A stretch of 64,000 nt of DNA, from assembly GCA_039815685.1 (NCBI GenBank), contig JBCBYV010000008.1, positions 1 to 64,000 of the forward strand, written 5' to 3'. Below, in pieces: positions 8,123 to 16,977 of the stretch (positions within the stretch are counted from its first letter, which is position 1; each line of letters opens with the position of its first letter). The position numbers and the translations under genes are program-made. The DNA is from Thermohalobaculum sp039815685 (GTDB lineage Bacteria > Pseudomonadota > Alphaproteobacteria > Rhodobacterales > Rhodobacteraceae). The notes under the pieces are model-generated. The model saw only the letters and a list, made by a program, of their open reading frames with translations. It was not told the origin of the DNA and did not search any database.

Positions 8123-8851
8123 ATGAACCGACGTATCACCGAGGCGGGCGGCAGGCACATCGTCACTGCCTATGACGCCGAGCTGCGGGACATCACCGCC
8201 CGGATCTCGGAGATGGGGGGTCTGGCGGAGGAGCAGCTCGGCAACGCGCTCGAGGCCGTGGAGCTCCGTGACACCACGCTCGCGCGCGAGGTGGTTGCAG
8301 CCGACAAACGGCTCGATCAGCTTGAGATGCGTCTCGAGGAAGCCGCGATCCAGACGCTCGCGCTGCGACAGCCGGTGGCGCAGGATCTGAGGCAGATCGT
8401 GGCGGCCTTGAAGATCTCTTCGACTCTGGAACGGATCGGCGATCTTGCGAAGAACATCGCCAAGCGTGCTCAGGTTCTGAACGAGGGGCCGCGCCTCAGG
8501 GTGCAGGGGTCGATCCTGCGAATGGGGCGTCAGACTCAAACTGCGATTACCGAGGTTCTCGATGCCTATACGGCCCGTGATACCGAGCTTGCGCAGCGGG
8601 TCTGGCGTCGCGATGTTGAAGTTGACGAGATGTATAACTCGCTCTTTCGCGAGCTCATTACCTATATGATGGAAGATCCACGAGTGATTGGTCTTTGCTC
8701 GCAGTTACTGTTCGTAGCGAAGAACCTGGAGCGCATCGGTGACCATGCGACATTCATTGCAGAGATGACCTATTACGTTGTGGAAGGAAAGCCGCTTACC
8801 GACGAGCGGCCGAAGGGCGATGCTTTCGGCGACGTGCCCGATCTCGACTGA
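8123..8851 (+). CDS. phoU: Phosphate signalling protein PhoU
   Basis: Cytoplasmic regulator that connects PstB to PhoR and keeps the Pho response off when phosphate is plentiful. Two repeats typical of the PhoU three-helix bundles carry the acidic metal-binding motifs STLERIGDLAKNIAKR and KNLERIGDHATFIAEM. The length of 242 residues is normal. The ATG follows GGGAGC by 5 nt. It is placed between pstB and phoB, the classical order. Confidence 0.96.
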   Translation: MNRRITEAGGRHIVTAYDAELRDITARISEMGGLAEEQLGNALEAVELRDTTLAREVVAADKRLDQLEMRLEEAAIQTLALRQPVAQDLRQIVAALKISSTLERIGDLAKNIAKRAQVLNEGPRLRVQGSILRMGRQTQTAITEVLDAYTARDTELAQRVWRRDVEVDEMYNSLFRELITYMMEDPRVIGLCSQLLFVAKNLERIGDHATFIAEMTYYVVEGKPLTDERPKGDAFGDVPDLD

Positions 8852-8899
8852 GGGTGCTGTCCGAGAGGATGGCGCTTCGGTGACTGAAGGAGACTGACG

Positions 8900-9598
8900 A
8901 TGTCTGCGCGGGTACTGGTTGTCGAAGACGAAGAGGCGCTGTCGGCGCTGCTCGAATACAACCTCGGCAAGGAGGGCTTTGCCGTCCGCGTCTCGGGCGA
9001 TGGGGAGGAGGCGCTCCTGGCGATCGAGGAGGACAAGCCCGATCTCGTGCTCCTCGACTGGATGCTACCGGGTCTCTCGGGCATTGAGATCTGCCGTCGC
9101 ATCCGCGCACGCGGTGAGACGCGGGACACGCCCGTGATCATGCTGACGGCGCGGGGGGAGGAGGATGACCGGGTGCGCGGCCTCGATACAGGTGCCGACG
9201 ACTACCTGACAAAGCCCTTTTCCGTGCCGGAGCTGACGGCACGGGTTCGGGCGCTGCTGCGCCGGTCCCGCCCGACGCTTGCGGCGGATGTTGCGACGTT
9301 CGGGGACCTGACGCTGGATCGGGAGACCCGGCGCGTGCGTCGCGCCGACCGGGAGGTGCATCTTGGGCCGACCGAGTTCCGTCTTCTGGATTGCCTGATG
9401 CAGCGCCCTGGCCGGGTCTTCAGTCGCGAGCAGCTCCTGGACCTCGTCTGGGGGCGCGACGTCTATGTGGAGGCTCGAACCGTCGACGTTCATGTCGGCC
9501 GGCTTCGGAAGGCGCTGAACAGTGCGACCGACGAACGCGACCCGATCCGTACCGTGCGGGCCGCCGGCTACGCGCTCGACGAGACCTACGGAAGCTGA
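8900..9598 (+). CDS. phoB: Phosphate regulon response regulator PhoB
   Basis: DNA-binding response regulator of the Pho regulon. The receiver domain has acidic pocket VVEDEE, phospho-accepting Asp53 in LVLLDWMLPG and the conserved Lys in YLTKPFS. The OmpR-type winged helix includes LTLDRETRRVRRADREVHLG, SREQLLDLVWG and RTVDVHVGRLRKAL. It is 232 residues, full length, with AAGGAG before the ATG. It closes the phoR-pst-phoU-phoB cluster. Confidence 0.96.
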   Translation: MSARVLVVEDEEALSALLEYNLGKEGFAVRVSGDGEEALLAIEEDKPDLVLLDWMLPGLSGIEICRRIRARGETRDTPVIMLTARGEEDDRVRGLDTGADDYLTKPFSVPELTARVRALLRRSRPTLAADVATFGDLTLDRETRRVRRADREVHLGPTEFRLLDCLMQRPGRVFSREQLLDLVWGRDVYVEARTVDVHVGRLRKALNSATDERDPIRTVRAAGYALDETYGS

Positions 9599-9694
9599 TG
9601 TCGGGCGCTGTCTGACGGACGCCCGTTCCCTCGCTACGCCCTGCGGGCGCAGCATCGGTCCGCCCACCCGCCAGCCAACGCCCCGTCGATCAGT

Positions 9695-10258
9695 TCAGCG
9701 GCTGCGGGCTCGGTCGCGGCGGGTGCTCATGGGCTGATAGGCGACCAGGACGTGATGTTCGCAATAGGGTTTGCCCGGCAGCGCGGGCAGACCACAGAAG
9801 TGGAAGTTGTCCTCGGTCGGGTCGCCGATCGGCCATTTGCAGGTGCGCTCCGTGAGTTCGAGGAGGCTGAGCTTGCGCGCCATCTTCTCGATCTCGACGA
9901 GCGTTGCTCGTGCACTCTCTTCCTCCGGCGTCGGCAGGCCCGGGGGGCGCGGCTGGGAGGCATCGCGGATCACCGGTTCGCGACGAACGGGTACAGGCGC
10001 CGGCGCGGGTTCCGGCTCGGGCTCTGCCACGGGTGCGGCCTCGGCAATAGGCTCCGCGGCGGATGCGGGTGCTGCCGGGGTCTCCGCCGCCTCACTCGCG
10101 GCGCCTGCGCCGTTGCGATTGGAAAGACCGAGACGATGCACCTTGCCGATCACAGCATTGCGCGTGACGCCACCGAGTTCCTTGGCAATCTTGCTTGCGC
10201 TCATGCCTTCCGCCCAAAGCTCCTTGAGCTTCTCGACGCGTTCGTCCGTCCAGCTCAT
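9695..10258 (-). CDS. gcrA: Cell-cycle transcriptional regulator GcrA
   Basis: GcrA works with sigma-70 and is sensitive to CcrM methylation at GANTC sites; it drives S-phase genes in alphaproteobacteria. The N-terminus MSWTDERVEKLKELWAEG and the helix-turn-helix ASKIAKELGGVTRNAVIGKV are diagnostic. The middle is a low-complexity Ala/Pro/Glu linker (about residues 50-110). The conserved C-terminal part carries CKWPIGDP..DNFHFCG and PYCEHH. No GANTC motif occurs in the 100 bp upstream of its start. It converges with phoB. Confidence 0.95.
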   Translation of the reverse strand: MSWTDERVEKLKELWAEGMSASKIAKELGGVTRNAVIGKVHRLGLSNRNGAGAASEAAETPAAPASAAEPIAEAAPVAEPEPEPAPAPVPVRREPVIRDASQPRPPGLPTPEEESARATLVEIEKMARKLSLLELTERTCKWPIGDPTEDNFHFCGLPALPGKPYCEHHVLVAYQPMSTRRDRARSR

Positions 10259-10402
10259 ACATGTCCTCCCGTGGCGTGCAGGCTGGAGGTAAAGCTAAGG
10301 ACCCCATCCTGCAAGGCGGTGCCGGCGATGACCTGACAGAGCCGAGTGCCGCTCTAGATGCGGCGCGGGGGCGCCAGGCTGCGCTTGGGAGGGAGGTTGG
10401 CC

Positions 10403-11248
10403 GTGAAAGATGATGTCGAAGACGCCGCACCGCAAGCCTGCAGGCCGGTCAACACCGGCAGTATGGGCGTGCGTCGCTTCGGCCGGATCAACTGGCTCGG
10501 GCTCTGGACGCTTTATGTCCGGGAGGTGCGGCGCTTCATGAACGTGGCGACGCAGACCGTTGTCGCGCCGGTCGCGACGGCCGGTCTCTTCATGCTGGTC
10601 TTCACGCTGGCCTTCGCGGCGCGTCGCGGCGACGCGGGCGGGGTGCCGTTCGAGTATTTCCTCGCGCCGGGCATCCTCATGATGACCGTCATCCAGAACG
10701 CCTTTGCGAACACGTCGTCCTCGATGGGGATCGCGAAGGTGCAGGGCAACATCGTCGACACGTTGATGCCCCCGCTCTCGCCGAGCGAAATCCTGCTCGG
10801 CTATATCGGCGGCGGGGTGACGCGTGGGCTCCTATGCGCCGTCGTCGTGGGCGCGGTCATCTTTCCCTTCATCGGCCTTGGGGTCGCGAACCCTTTCTGG
10901 GCGCTTGTCTTTATCCTGCTCGGCTCGACGATGATGGCGCTCATGGGTCTCATGACCGGGATCTATGCTACCAAGTTCGACCAGATGGCCGCGGTGACGA
11001 ACTTCGTCATCACGCCGCTCTCGTTCCTCTCGGGGACGTTCTATTCGATCTCGGTGCTGCCTGAGCCCTTCCGCACCATCAGCCTGGCCAACCCGTTCTT
11101 CTATGCCATCGACGGGTTTCGCCATGGCGTGCTGGGGAGCGCGGATGCCAACCCCTGGGTCGGTCTGGCGATCCTGCTCCTCGCCAATGCAGCGCTTGGG
11201 TATGCCGCCTGGTCCTGGCTTGCCCGCGGCTATCGCCTCAAGGGCTGA
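10403..11248 (+). CDS. ABC-2 type transporter permease
   Basis: Integral membrane subunit of an ABC-2 exporter, a class that moves polysaccharide, lipid or drug substrates. About six hydrophobic segments follow the short N-terminal arm GLWTLYVREVRRF. The conserved C-terminal stretch SLANPFFYAIDGFRHG is typical of the NodJ/YadH-type family. The GTG at 10403 follows GGGAGG by about 7 nt; an ATG at 10358 lacks a site. No ATP-binding partner lies next to it, so the cognate ATPase must be elsewhere. Confidence 0.85.
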   Translation: MKDDVEDAAPQACRPVNTGSMGVRRFGRINWLGLWTLYVREVRRFMNVATQTVVAPVATAGLFMLVFTLAFAARRGDAGGVPFEYFLAPGILMMTVIQNAFANTSSSMGIAKVQGNIVDTLMPPLSPSEILLGYIGGGVTRGLLCAVVVGAVIFPFIGLGVANPFWALVFILLGSTMMALMGLMTGIYATKFDQMAAVTNFVITPLSFLSGTFYSISVLPEPFRTISLANPFFYAIDGFRHGVLGSADANPWVGLAILLLANAALGYAAWSWLARGYRLKG

Positions 11249-11392
11249 ACCGTTCGCGCGGGAGATGTCCCGGGAGGTGCGGCGTCGCTTCCCACGATCA
11301 TCCGCGCGCAGTTTCGGATGCGTCTGACGCACGATGTGCCAGGGTTATTCGTGCTGGGATGGCCAAGGTGAGCACCCGGCTTTAGGCCGTCG

Positions 11393-11420
11393 TTGACTTG
11401 GCCCGCGCCCTTCGTCACAT
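11393..11420 (+). promoter_or_regulatory. Possible argD promoter
   Basis: TTGACT at 11393-11398 and TCACAT at 11415-11420 are 16 bp apart, about 40 bp before the argD start. Only the -35 fits the consensus well. Confidence 0.25.
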
Positions 11421-11460
11421 CTCGGCGCTCTCTCAAATCGAAAAAGCAAAGGAGATCACT

Positions 11461-12642
11461 GTGATTTCGCCTGTCATGCCCACCTACAACCGCGCACCGC
11501 TCGCCTTCGAGCGGGGCGAGGGGGCGTGGCTGATCACGACCGACGGCAAGCGGTTCCTCGACTTCGGATCCGGCATCGCGGTCAATGTCCTCGGCCATGC
11601 CCATCCCGCACTCGTCTCCGCGATCGAGACGCAGTCGCGACGCGTCTGGCATGTGTCGAACCTCTACCGCGTGCCCGAGCAGGAAGCGCTTGCGGCAGCA
11701 CTGGTGGAGGCCACATTCGCGGACACGGTGTTCTTCACGAATTCGGGGACGGAGGCTGCGGAGCTTGCCATCAAGATGGCGCGCAAGGCCGCGGGCCCCG
11801 ACAGGCCGCGGATCCTGACTTTCGAGGGGGCGTTCCATGGACGCTCGACCGGGGCCATTGCGGCTGCGGGCTCGAAGAAGCTGACGGAGGGTTTCGGTCC
11901 CTTGATGCCCGGGTTCCAGCAGCTCCCCTATGGCGATCTCGACGCGCTCGAGGCCGCGATGGGTGGCGATGTGGCCGCGGTCTTCATCGAGCCGCTGCAG
12001 GGGGAGGGCGGCATACGGACGGTGTCGGATGACTATCTCCGCCGCATCCGCACGCTCTGCGACCGGCATGGCGCGCTGCTCGGCCTCGACGAGGTGCAGT
12101 GTGGCATGGGCCGGACCGGCACGCTCTTCTACCACGAGCAGGTCGGCATCACGCCGGACATCATGATGGTCGCCAAGGGAATCGGCGGCGGCTTCCCGCT
12201 CGGCGCCGTGCTGGCGACCGAGGCGGCGGCGGCGCCGATGGTGGCCGGGACCCATGGCAGCACCTATGGCGGCAACCCGCTCGCCTGTGCCGTGGGCCTC
12301 GCCGTGATGCATGTGGTGTCGGAGCCCTCGTTCCTGGCGGAGGTACGCGCCAAGGCGGGATTCGTCCAGCAGCGCCTTGGCGCCCTTGCCGCAGAGCACG
12401 ACGATGTCATCGAGGAAGTGCGTGGCCGCGGGCTGATGCTTGGTCTCAAGCTCCGCGACGGGTTTAGTCCGGCGGACCTGACCATTGCGGCTCGCGATGC
12501 GGGGCTCCTGGTCGTGCCGGCGGCCGACAACACAGTGCGGATCCTGCCGCCCTTGTCGGTCGAGGAGGCTGAGCTTGCTGATGGCGTCGACCGGTTGTCG
12601 GAGGCCTTGACCGCCCTCACAGGTCAGGGGGCGGCCGCATGA
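11461..12642 (+). CDS. argD: Acetylornithine aminotransferase ArgD
   Basis: PLP-dependent transaminase of arginine biosynthesis, converting N-acetylglutamate semialdehyde to N-acetylornithine; in many bacteria it also serves in lysine synthesis. Class-III motifs are visible: FTNSGTEAAELAIKMAR, FHGRSTGAIAA, LDEVQCGMGRTG and the PLP-lysine region MVAKGIGGGFPLGA. The GTG at 11461 follows AAGGAGATCACT, and the resulting start MISPVMPTYNRAPLAFERG matches family N-termini. Its end overlaps argF by 4 bp (ATGA), so the pair is coupled. Confidence 0.93.
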   Translation: MISPVMPTYNRAPLAFERGEGAWLITTDGKRFLDFGSGIAVNVLGHAHPALVSAIETQSRRVWHVSNLYRVPEQEALAAALVEATFADTVFFTNSGTEAAELAIKMARKAAGPDRPRILTFEGAFHGRSTGAIAAAGSKKLTEGFGPLMPGFQQLPYGDLDALEAAMGGDVAAVFIEPLQGEGGIRTVSDDYLRRIRTLCDRHGALLGLDEVQCGMGRTGTLFYHEQVGITPDIMMVAKGIGGGFPLGAVLATEAAAAPMVAGTHGSTYGGNPLACAVGLAVMHVVSEPSFLAEVRAKAGFVQQRLGALAAEHDDVIEEVRGRGLMLGLKLRDGFSPADLTIAARDAGLLVVPAADNTVRILPPLSVEEAELADGVDRLSEALTALTGQGAAA

Positions 12643-13559
12643 AGCACTTTCTGGACTTGGATCAGGTGCCTGCGCCGGAGCTCAGGGCCATCCTCGACGA
12701 TGCGCTTTCCCGCAAGTCGGCCCGTGCGGGCCGGCCCAAGGGTGCGACGGACGACGAGCGGCCGCTCGAGGGCCGCGTCATCGCTCTCGTCTTCGAGAAG
12801 CCATCGACCCGAACGCGCGTGAGCTTCGATGTGGGTATCCGACAGATGGGCGGCACCACGCTCGTCCTTTCGGGTGCGGAGTTGCAGCTCGGTCATGGCG
12901 AGACGGTGGGAGACACGGGTCGCGTCCTCTCCCGCTATGTCGATGCGATCATGATCCGAACCTTTGCGCATGAGACGCTGCTCGAGCTGGCGGAGGCGAG
13001 CACGGTTCCGGTGATCAACGGGCTCACCAACCGAACGCATCCCTGCCAGATCATGGCGGATGTGATGACGTTCGAGGAGCATCGCGGCCCCATCGCCGGA
13101 AAGCGCATCGCCTGGTTTGGGGACGGCAACAATGTGTGTGCGTCCTGGATCCAGGGGGCGGCGGCTTTCGGCTATGAGCTTGTGATCTCGGGGCCCGAGA
13201 CGCTCGATCCGGACGCGGAGATCGTGGCGGCTGCCCGTGCGGCCGGGGCCACCGTCACGCTGGAACGTGACCCGGCGAAGGCGGCTGCTGGGGCGGATGC
13301 GCTGGTGACCGATACCTGGGTCAGCATGCATGATGATCCGACGACCCGGGAGCGTCGGCACAATCAGCTTCGCGGCTATCAGGTGAACGAGGCGCTAATG
13401 GCCGAAGCGTCGCCGGATGCGATCCTGATGCACTGCCTGCCCGCGCACCGCGATGAGGAGGTCTCGTCGGCGGTCTTCGACGGTCCCCAGTCGGTCGTCT
13501 TCGACGAGGCGGAGAACCGCCTTCACGCTCAGAAGAGCATACTGCGCCACGTCGTCTGA
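12639..13559 (+). CDS. argF: Ornithine carbamoyltransferase ArgF
   Basis: Makes citrulline from ornithine and carbamoyl phosphate. The carbamoyl-phosphate loop FEKPSTRTRVSF, the motif THPCQIMAD and the ornithine/catalytic motif MHCLPAHRDEEV are all present. It is 306 residues, the usual length. Translation is coupled to argD and the operon ends at a clear terminator 26 bp downstream. Confidence 0.96.
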   Translation: MKHFLDLDQVPAPELRAILDDALSRKSARAGRPKGATDDERPLEGRVIALVFEKPSTRTRVSFDVGIRQMGGTTLVLSGAELQLGHGETVGDTGRVLSRYVDAIMIRTFAHETLLELAEASTVPVINGLTNRTHPCQIMADVMTFEEHRGPIAGKRIAWFGDGNNVCASWIQGAAAFGYELVISGPETLDPDAEIVAAARAAGATVTLERDPAKAAAGADALVTDTWVSMHDDPTTRERRHNQLRGYQVNEALMAEASPDAILMHCLPAHRDEEVSSAVFDGPQSVVFDEAENRLHAQKSILRHVV

Positions 13560-13584
13560 GCGACGGCTTATCACGAAGAAGTAG

Positions 13585-13623
13585 TGCGGCGGCCGCCCTC
13601 TGGACGGCTGCCGCATTTTGTTT
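13585..13623 (+). terminator. Rho-independent terminator after argF
   Basis: Stem TGCGGCGGCCG / CGGCTGCCGCA (10 of 11 paired, 9-nt loop) is followed by TTTTGTTT. Confidence 0.85.
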
Positions 13624-13769
13624 CGTGCTGATCCATTTTTCTCGGAACGGAACAAGGCTCGGCGTGTTGATAGGCCAGCGGGGCGCTCCCTCGCTCGGCC
13701 CGCCGCCCACCCCACCCCCTCGCACCCCCGGGCGGCGGGCCGGTTGCGCAGAAGGAAAGGATGCCAGAC

Positions 13770-14072
13770 ATGCGCACAACCACGGCAACCACGACTACCC
13801 TCGCTCTGGTTCTCGGCCTGACCGCACCTGTGCTCTCCGCACAAGCAGCTGCCGAGCTTGGCGAGGCCGATACGGTCGCCGAGTGGGATATCGACGCCGA
13901 TGGCAATGTCAGCCAGCAGGAGTTCATGGTGACGGCGGCGGCTTACGGCATATCGGACACCGAGAGCATGTTCATGCAGTACGATCGCAACGGCGACGGC
14001 GTACTGGACGGCGCGGAGCAGGAGGCCTTCGATCGCGAGGCCACCGAGGCTGAAGGCGCCGACACGCAGTAG
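13770..14072 (+). CDS. Small secreted EF-hand protein
   Basis: About 100 residues with a signal peptide (TTTLALVLGLTAPVLSAQAAA). Two EF-hand calcium loops follow: DIDADGNVSQQEF and DRNGDGVLDGAEQEAF, both with Asp at positions 1, 3 and 5 and Glu at position 12. It is probably a periplasmic calcium-binding protein. The ATG at 13770 lies 9 nt after GGAAAGG; the ATG at 13761 is too close to that site. It sits alone between argF and a convergent Nudix gene, with its own space on both sides. Confidence 0.82.
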   Translation: MRTTTATTTTLALVLGLTAPVLSAQAAAELGEADTVAEWDIDADGNVSQQEFMVTAAAYGISDTESMFMQYDRNGDGVLDGAEQEAFDREATEAEGADTQ

Positions 14073-14132
14073 TATTCAGTTAAAGACCTGGACGCGCGTC
14101 ACCCCCTTGTACCCCCTGCGCCGGGTCTTTCT

Positions 14133-14164
14133 CGGGCGGGTGCTCCCCCACCAGCACCCGCCCG
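14133..14164. repeat. Perfect 12-bp GC-rich inverted repeat
   Basis: CGGGCGGGTGCT and AGCACCCGCCCG flank an 8-nt loop in the 260-bp gap between two convergent genes. There is no T-run on either strand. It is possibly a bidirectional transcript end or a REP-like unit; the rest of the gap shows nothing recognisable. Confidence 0.6.
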
Positions 14165-14334
14165 TCCCTTCTCTCCCAGACTTGTAATTGCATCGATAGC
14201 TCCCCCGGGCGTAAGTCCGGGCACAGCGGTCTGCGGTGTTGTCTGACCGAGCCGGCAGCGCGCCTCGCCCAAGCAGCTGCGTCCGCGATCAGCTGCTAGT
14301 CTACGGCGCGCGGCCGTCCTCGCAATCCTTGGTC

Positions 14335-14787
14335 TCAATCGGCGCCTGACCGTCGCAGATACGTCCGTAAAACCGCCCTATCGCCCTCGACGCCGAGGCC
14401 GCGCAGGGCGGCATCGGGCAGCAGCCAGTGGACGGTGTGTCCCGCTTCCTGCGGTGGGCCTAGGGGCCGGACGGCGGCGGCGAGGTAGATGCTCTGCACC
14501 TTCCTCGCCCAGTACTTGTAGTCCGGCAGCCAGGCAAAGCGCTGGAAGGTTGCGAGGCGGCGGAGCGGCTCGATCCGCCAGCCGGTCTCTTCCCACACCT
14601 CCCGGTGCAGGGCTTGCAGCGGGCTCTCTCCGGGATCGATGCCGCCGCCCGGGAGCTGCATCTCCCCCTCCTGATCGACGCAGAGGATGCGGCCCGAGTT
14701 TGCCCCCCGGCCGAGGATGATGGCGTAGGCGCCAGGACGGTCCCGATAGGGGCGTCCGGGCAGCCATGGTTCGCCGTGTCGCCGCAT
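14335..14787 (-). CDS. Nudix hydrolase
   Basis: Hydrolyses a nucleoside diphosphate linked to another moiety; the substrate cannot be told from sequence. The Nudix box is GGIDPGESPLQALHREVWEE followed by TGW, with the catalytic REVWEE and a complete Gx5E spacing. The ATG at 14787 follows GAGGAGG and gives MRRHGEPWLPGRPYRDRPGA, a common start in this family. An upstream in-frame ATG at 14844 adds 19 low-complexity residues and is less likely. It is divergent from hslO. Confidence 0.88.
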   Translation of the reverse strand: MRRHGEPWLPGRPYRDRPGAYAIILGRGANSGRILCVDQEGEMQLPGGGIDPGESPLQALHREVWEETGWRIEPLRRLATFQRFAWLPDYKYWARKVQSIYLAAAVRPLGPPQEAGHTVHWLLPDAALRGLGVEGDRAVLRTYLRRSGAD

Positions 14788-14914
14788 CCATCCTCCTCTG
14801 CCCGACCGATCCGCCCCGCCGTTCCGTCGCGGACCCCATCGCATGACGGCCTTGTGCTGAGAAGGGGGCTGAGCGGCGCAGTGACGGGTTTTCGCGGGCG
14901 ATGGGCAGAGCTAT

Positions 14915-15934
14915 GTGGCGGACATGGCCGATCCGCACCGCATCCCCCCGCCCCACAGCGCGCCCCTTCACCCCGGGGACGACGCCGTGCTGCCGTTCCA
15001 GCTCGACCGCACGCAGATGCGCGGCCGGGTTGCCCGGGTGGATGCGACGCTCGACCAGATCCTGACGCGCCACCGCTACCCCGCGCCTGTCGCGGCGCTG
15101 ACGGCGGAGGCCGTGGTGCTGACGGCACTGATCGGGGCGGCCATGAAGCTCCGCTGGCGCTTTTCCCTACAGATCCGGGGGGAGGGGCCGGTGCGCCTGA
15201 TCGCGACCGATTGGTTCGCGCCGGCGGATGAGGGCGGGGCCGCGCGTCTGCGCGCCTATGCGAGCTTCGATCGGGGCGACGTTGCGAGCCATCGGGGCAG
15301 CCCCTTCGAGCTCCTCGGCACCGGCATCTTCGGCATGACCATCGATCAGGGAAAGAACATGACGCCCTATCAGGGGGTCACGCCGCTAACCGGCGCGAGC
15401 CTCTCGGACTGCGCCGAGGTCTACTTTGCTCAGTCGGAGCAGCTCGCGACACGGTTCCATATCGAAGCCGCCGAGGCTCAGGACCCGGGCGGAGAGCAGG
15501 CGTGGCGTGCCGGCGGCATCATGCTCCAGCAGCTACCCGTGGACGGTGGCATCGCGCTTGATGGGCCTTCGGGAGAGGGCGGCCTCATGACCGCAGCCGA
15601 CGTCGCAGCGATGGGTGGCCGCGAGGAGGACTGGAACCGCTCCACGATCCTCCTCCACTCGGTCGAGACCCACGAGCTGATCGGGCCGCATGTGGGCGTG
15701 GAGAGCCTGCTGACCCGGCTTTTCCACGAGGAGCGGCCGCGCATCTACGCCCCAGTGCCCGTGGCCTTCGGCTGCACCTGCTCGCCCGCACGTGTTCGCC
15801 GGGCGCTCTCGATCTACTCGCAGAAGGACATCGAGAGCATGACGACGCCAGAGGGAAACGTGACTGCCGACTGCCAGTTCTGTGGAGCGCACTACACGTT
15901 TGCTCCAGAGACCCTGGGCTTCGAAGCTGAGTAA
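14915..15934 (+). CDS. hslO: Redox-regulated chaperone Hsp33 (HslO)
   Basis: Holdase chaperone activated by oxidation. The N-terminal domain holds MTPYQGVTPLTG, typical of Hsp33. The C-terminal zinc centre has the CxC motif FGCTCSPARV and the CxxC motif CQFCGAHY. At about 339 residues it is slightly longer than E. coli HslO. The start could be GTG at 14915 or ATG at 14924; neither has a strong ribosome binding site. Its position close to argD-argF is common in Rhodobacterales. Confidence 0.93.
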   Translation: MADMADPHRIPPPHSAPLHPGDDAVLPFQLDRTQMRGRVARVDATLDQILTRHRYPAPVAALTAEAVVLTALIGAAMKLRWRFSLQIRGEGPVRLIATDWFAPADEGGAARLRAYASFDRGDVASHRGSPFELLGTGIFGMTIDQGKNMTPYQGVTPLTGASLSDCAEVYFAQSEQLATRFHIEAAEAQDPGGEQAWRAGGIMLQQLPVDGGIALDGPSGEGGLMTAADVAAMGGREEDWNRSTILLHSVETHELIGPHVGVESLLTRLFHEERPRIYAPVPVAFGCTCSPARVRRALSIYSQKDIESMTTPEGNVTADCQFCGAHYTFAPETLGFEAE

Positions 15935-16006
15935 TCGTTGGGGCCGGGCCAGTCTTGCATCAGTCCGGTGTTGTCCATGGTGAGCGCCAGAGGTCCGGCG
16001 ATGCAG

Positions 16007-16918
16007 CTATTCTGAAGCGGCCATCTGCCGTGCCTCGATGATCGCATCAGCAAAGGCTTCTGGCCGTTCCTGCGGCAGATTGTGGCCAGCTCCCGCCCAG
16101 ACGCGATGCGCGAAGGGGCCGATGAACTTGTCATTGGTCGCGGCCGTTCCGGGGTTCACGCCATCCGCCGCCCCGTCGATCGAGATCGTCGGCACCGCGA
16201 TCGGCGGTTGGCCCACAAGCCGCGTTTCCAGATGCGCATAGGCTGGGTCGCCCGGCACGAGGCCATGGCGGACCCTGTAGCTGTGGGCCACGACGTCGAC
16301 GAAGTCCGGGTTCTCGAAAGCGCGCGCCGATCGCTCGAAAGTCGCTTCATCGAAGGCCCATTCCGGCGACCAGATGCGCCATAGGTAGCGGGTGAGTGCG
16401 TGGCGGTTCTCGAGGAGCGCGCGTCGCCCCCGCTCGTTCTGGAAGTACCACGTGTACCAGAGCATGTGTTCAAGTGCTGGGTCGGCGGCCGGCCTCGCGG
16501 AGGTCGGCACGTTGTGGATGTTGTACCCGTTGCCGGTCACCAGCGCCTCGCAGCGCTCGGGGAAGAGGGCTGCGATCACGCACATGGCCCGCCCGCCCCA
16601 GTCATAGCCTGCAAGTGTCGCGCGCCCGATCCCGAGCGCGTCCATCAGCGACAGCATGTCCGTCGCGAGGGCCGCCTGCTCGCCCGAGCGCATCGTTGCG
16701 TGGTCGAGAAATCGCGTCTGCCCATAGCCGCGGAGCCATGGCACGATCACCCGCGCTCCCGCTGACGCGAGGCGGTGTGCGACCTCGTCATAGGCATGCG
16801 CGTCGTAGGGAAAGCCGTGGCCGAGCAGGCAGGGCCAGCCGTCGCCCGGCCCTGCGGTCCGATAGGCGATGTCGAGCACGCCGGCTTCGATCCTGCGGTC
16901 CTGAAGTCTCGTCGCCAA
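16007..16918 (-). CDS. Alpha/beta hydrolase, epoxide hydrolase-like
   Basis: An alpha/beta-fold hydrolase of about 303 residues. The oxyanion loop is HGFPYDAHAYDEV and the nucleophile elbow is LAGYDWGGRAM, with Asp (about 106) as nucleophile as in epoxide hydrolases and haloalkane dehalogenases. The catalytic His is in AGHNLPQERPEAF. I chose TTG at 16918, which follows GGGAGG by 5 nt; upstream in-frame codons give low-complexity residues foreign to the family. It lies 60 bp downstream of the secreted protein gene on the same strand and may share its transcript. Confidence 0.85.
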   Translation of the reverse strand: MATRLQDRRIEAGVLDIAYRTAGPGDGWPCLLGHGFPYDAHAYDEVAHRLASAGARVIVPWLRGYGQTRFLDHATMRSGEQAALATDMLSLMDALGIGRATLAGYDWGGRAMCVIAALFPERCEALVTGNGYNIHNVPTSARPAADPALEHMLWYTWYFQNERGRRALLENRHALTRYLWRIWSPEWAFDEATFERSARAFENPDFVDVVAHSYRVRHGLVPGDPAYAHLETRLVGQPPIAVPTISIDGAADGVNPGTAATNDKFIGPFAHRVWAGAGHNLPQERPEAFADAIIEARQMAASE

Positions 16919-16977
16919 AGTGCCCTCCCGTACCAGCGTCGCACGGTGTGAGCGGTAGCGTGCCGAGGCGCCTGAGG

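Noticed and set aside
9602..9625. CGGGCG / CGCCCG dyad after phoB as terminator
   Set aside because: 12-nt loop, only 6 bp and no T-run; too weak.
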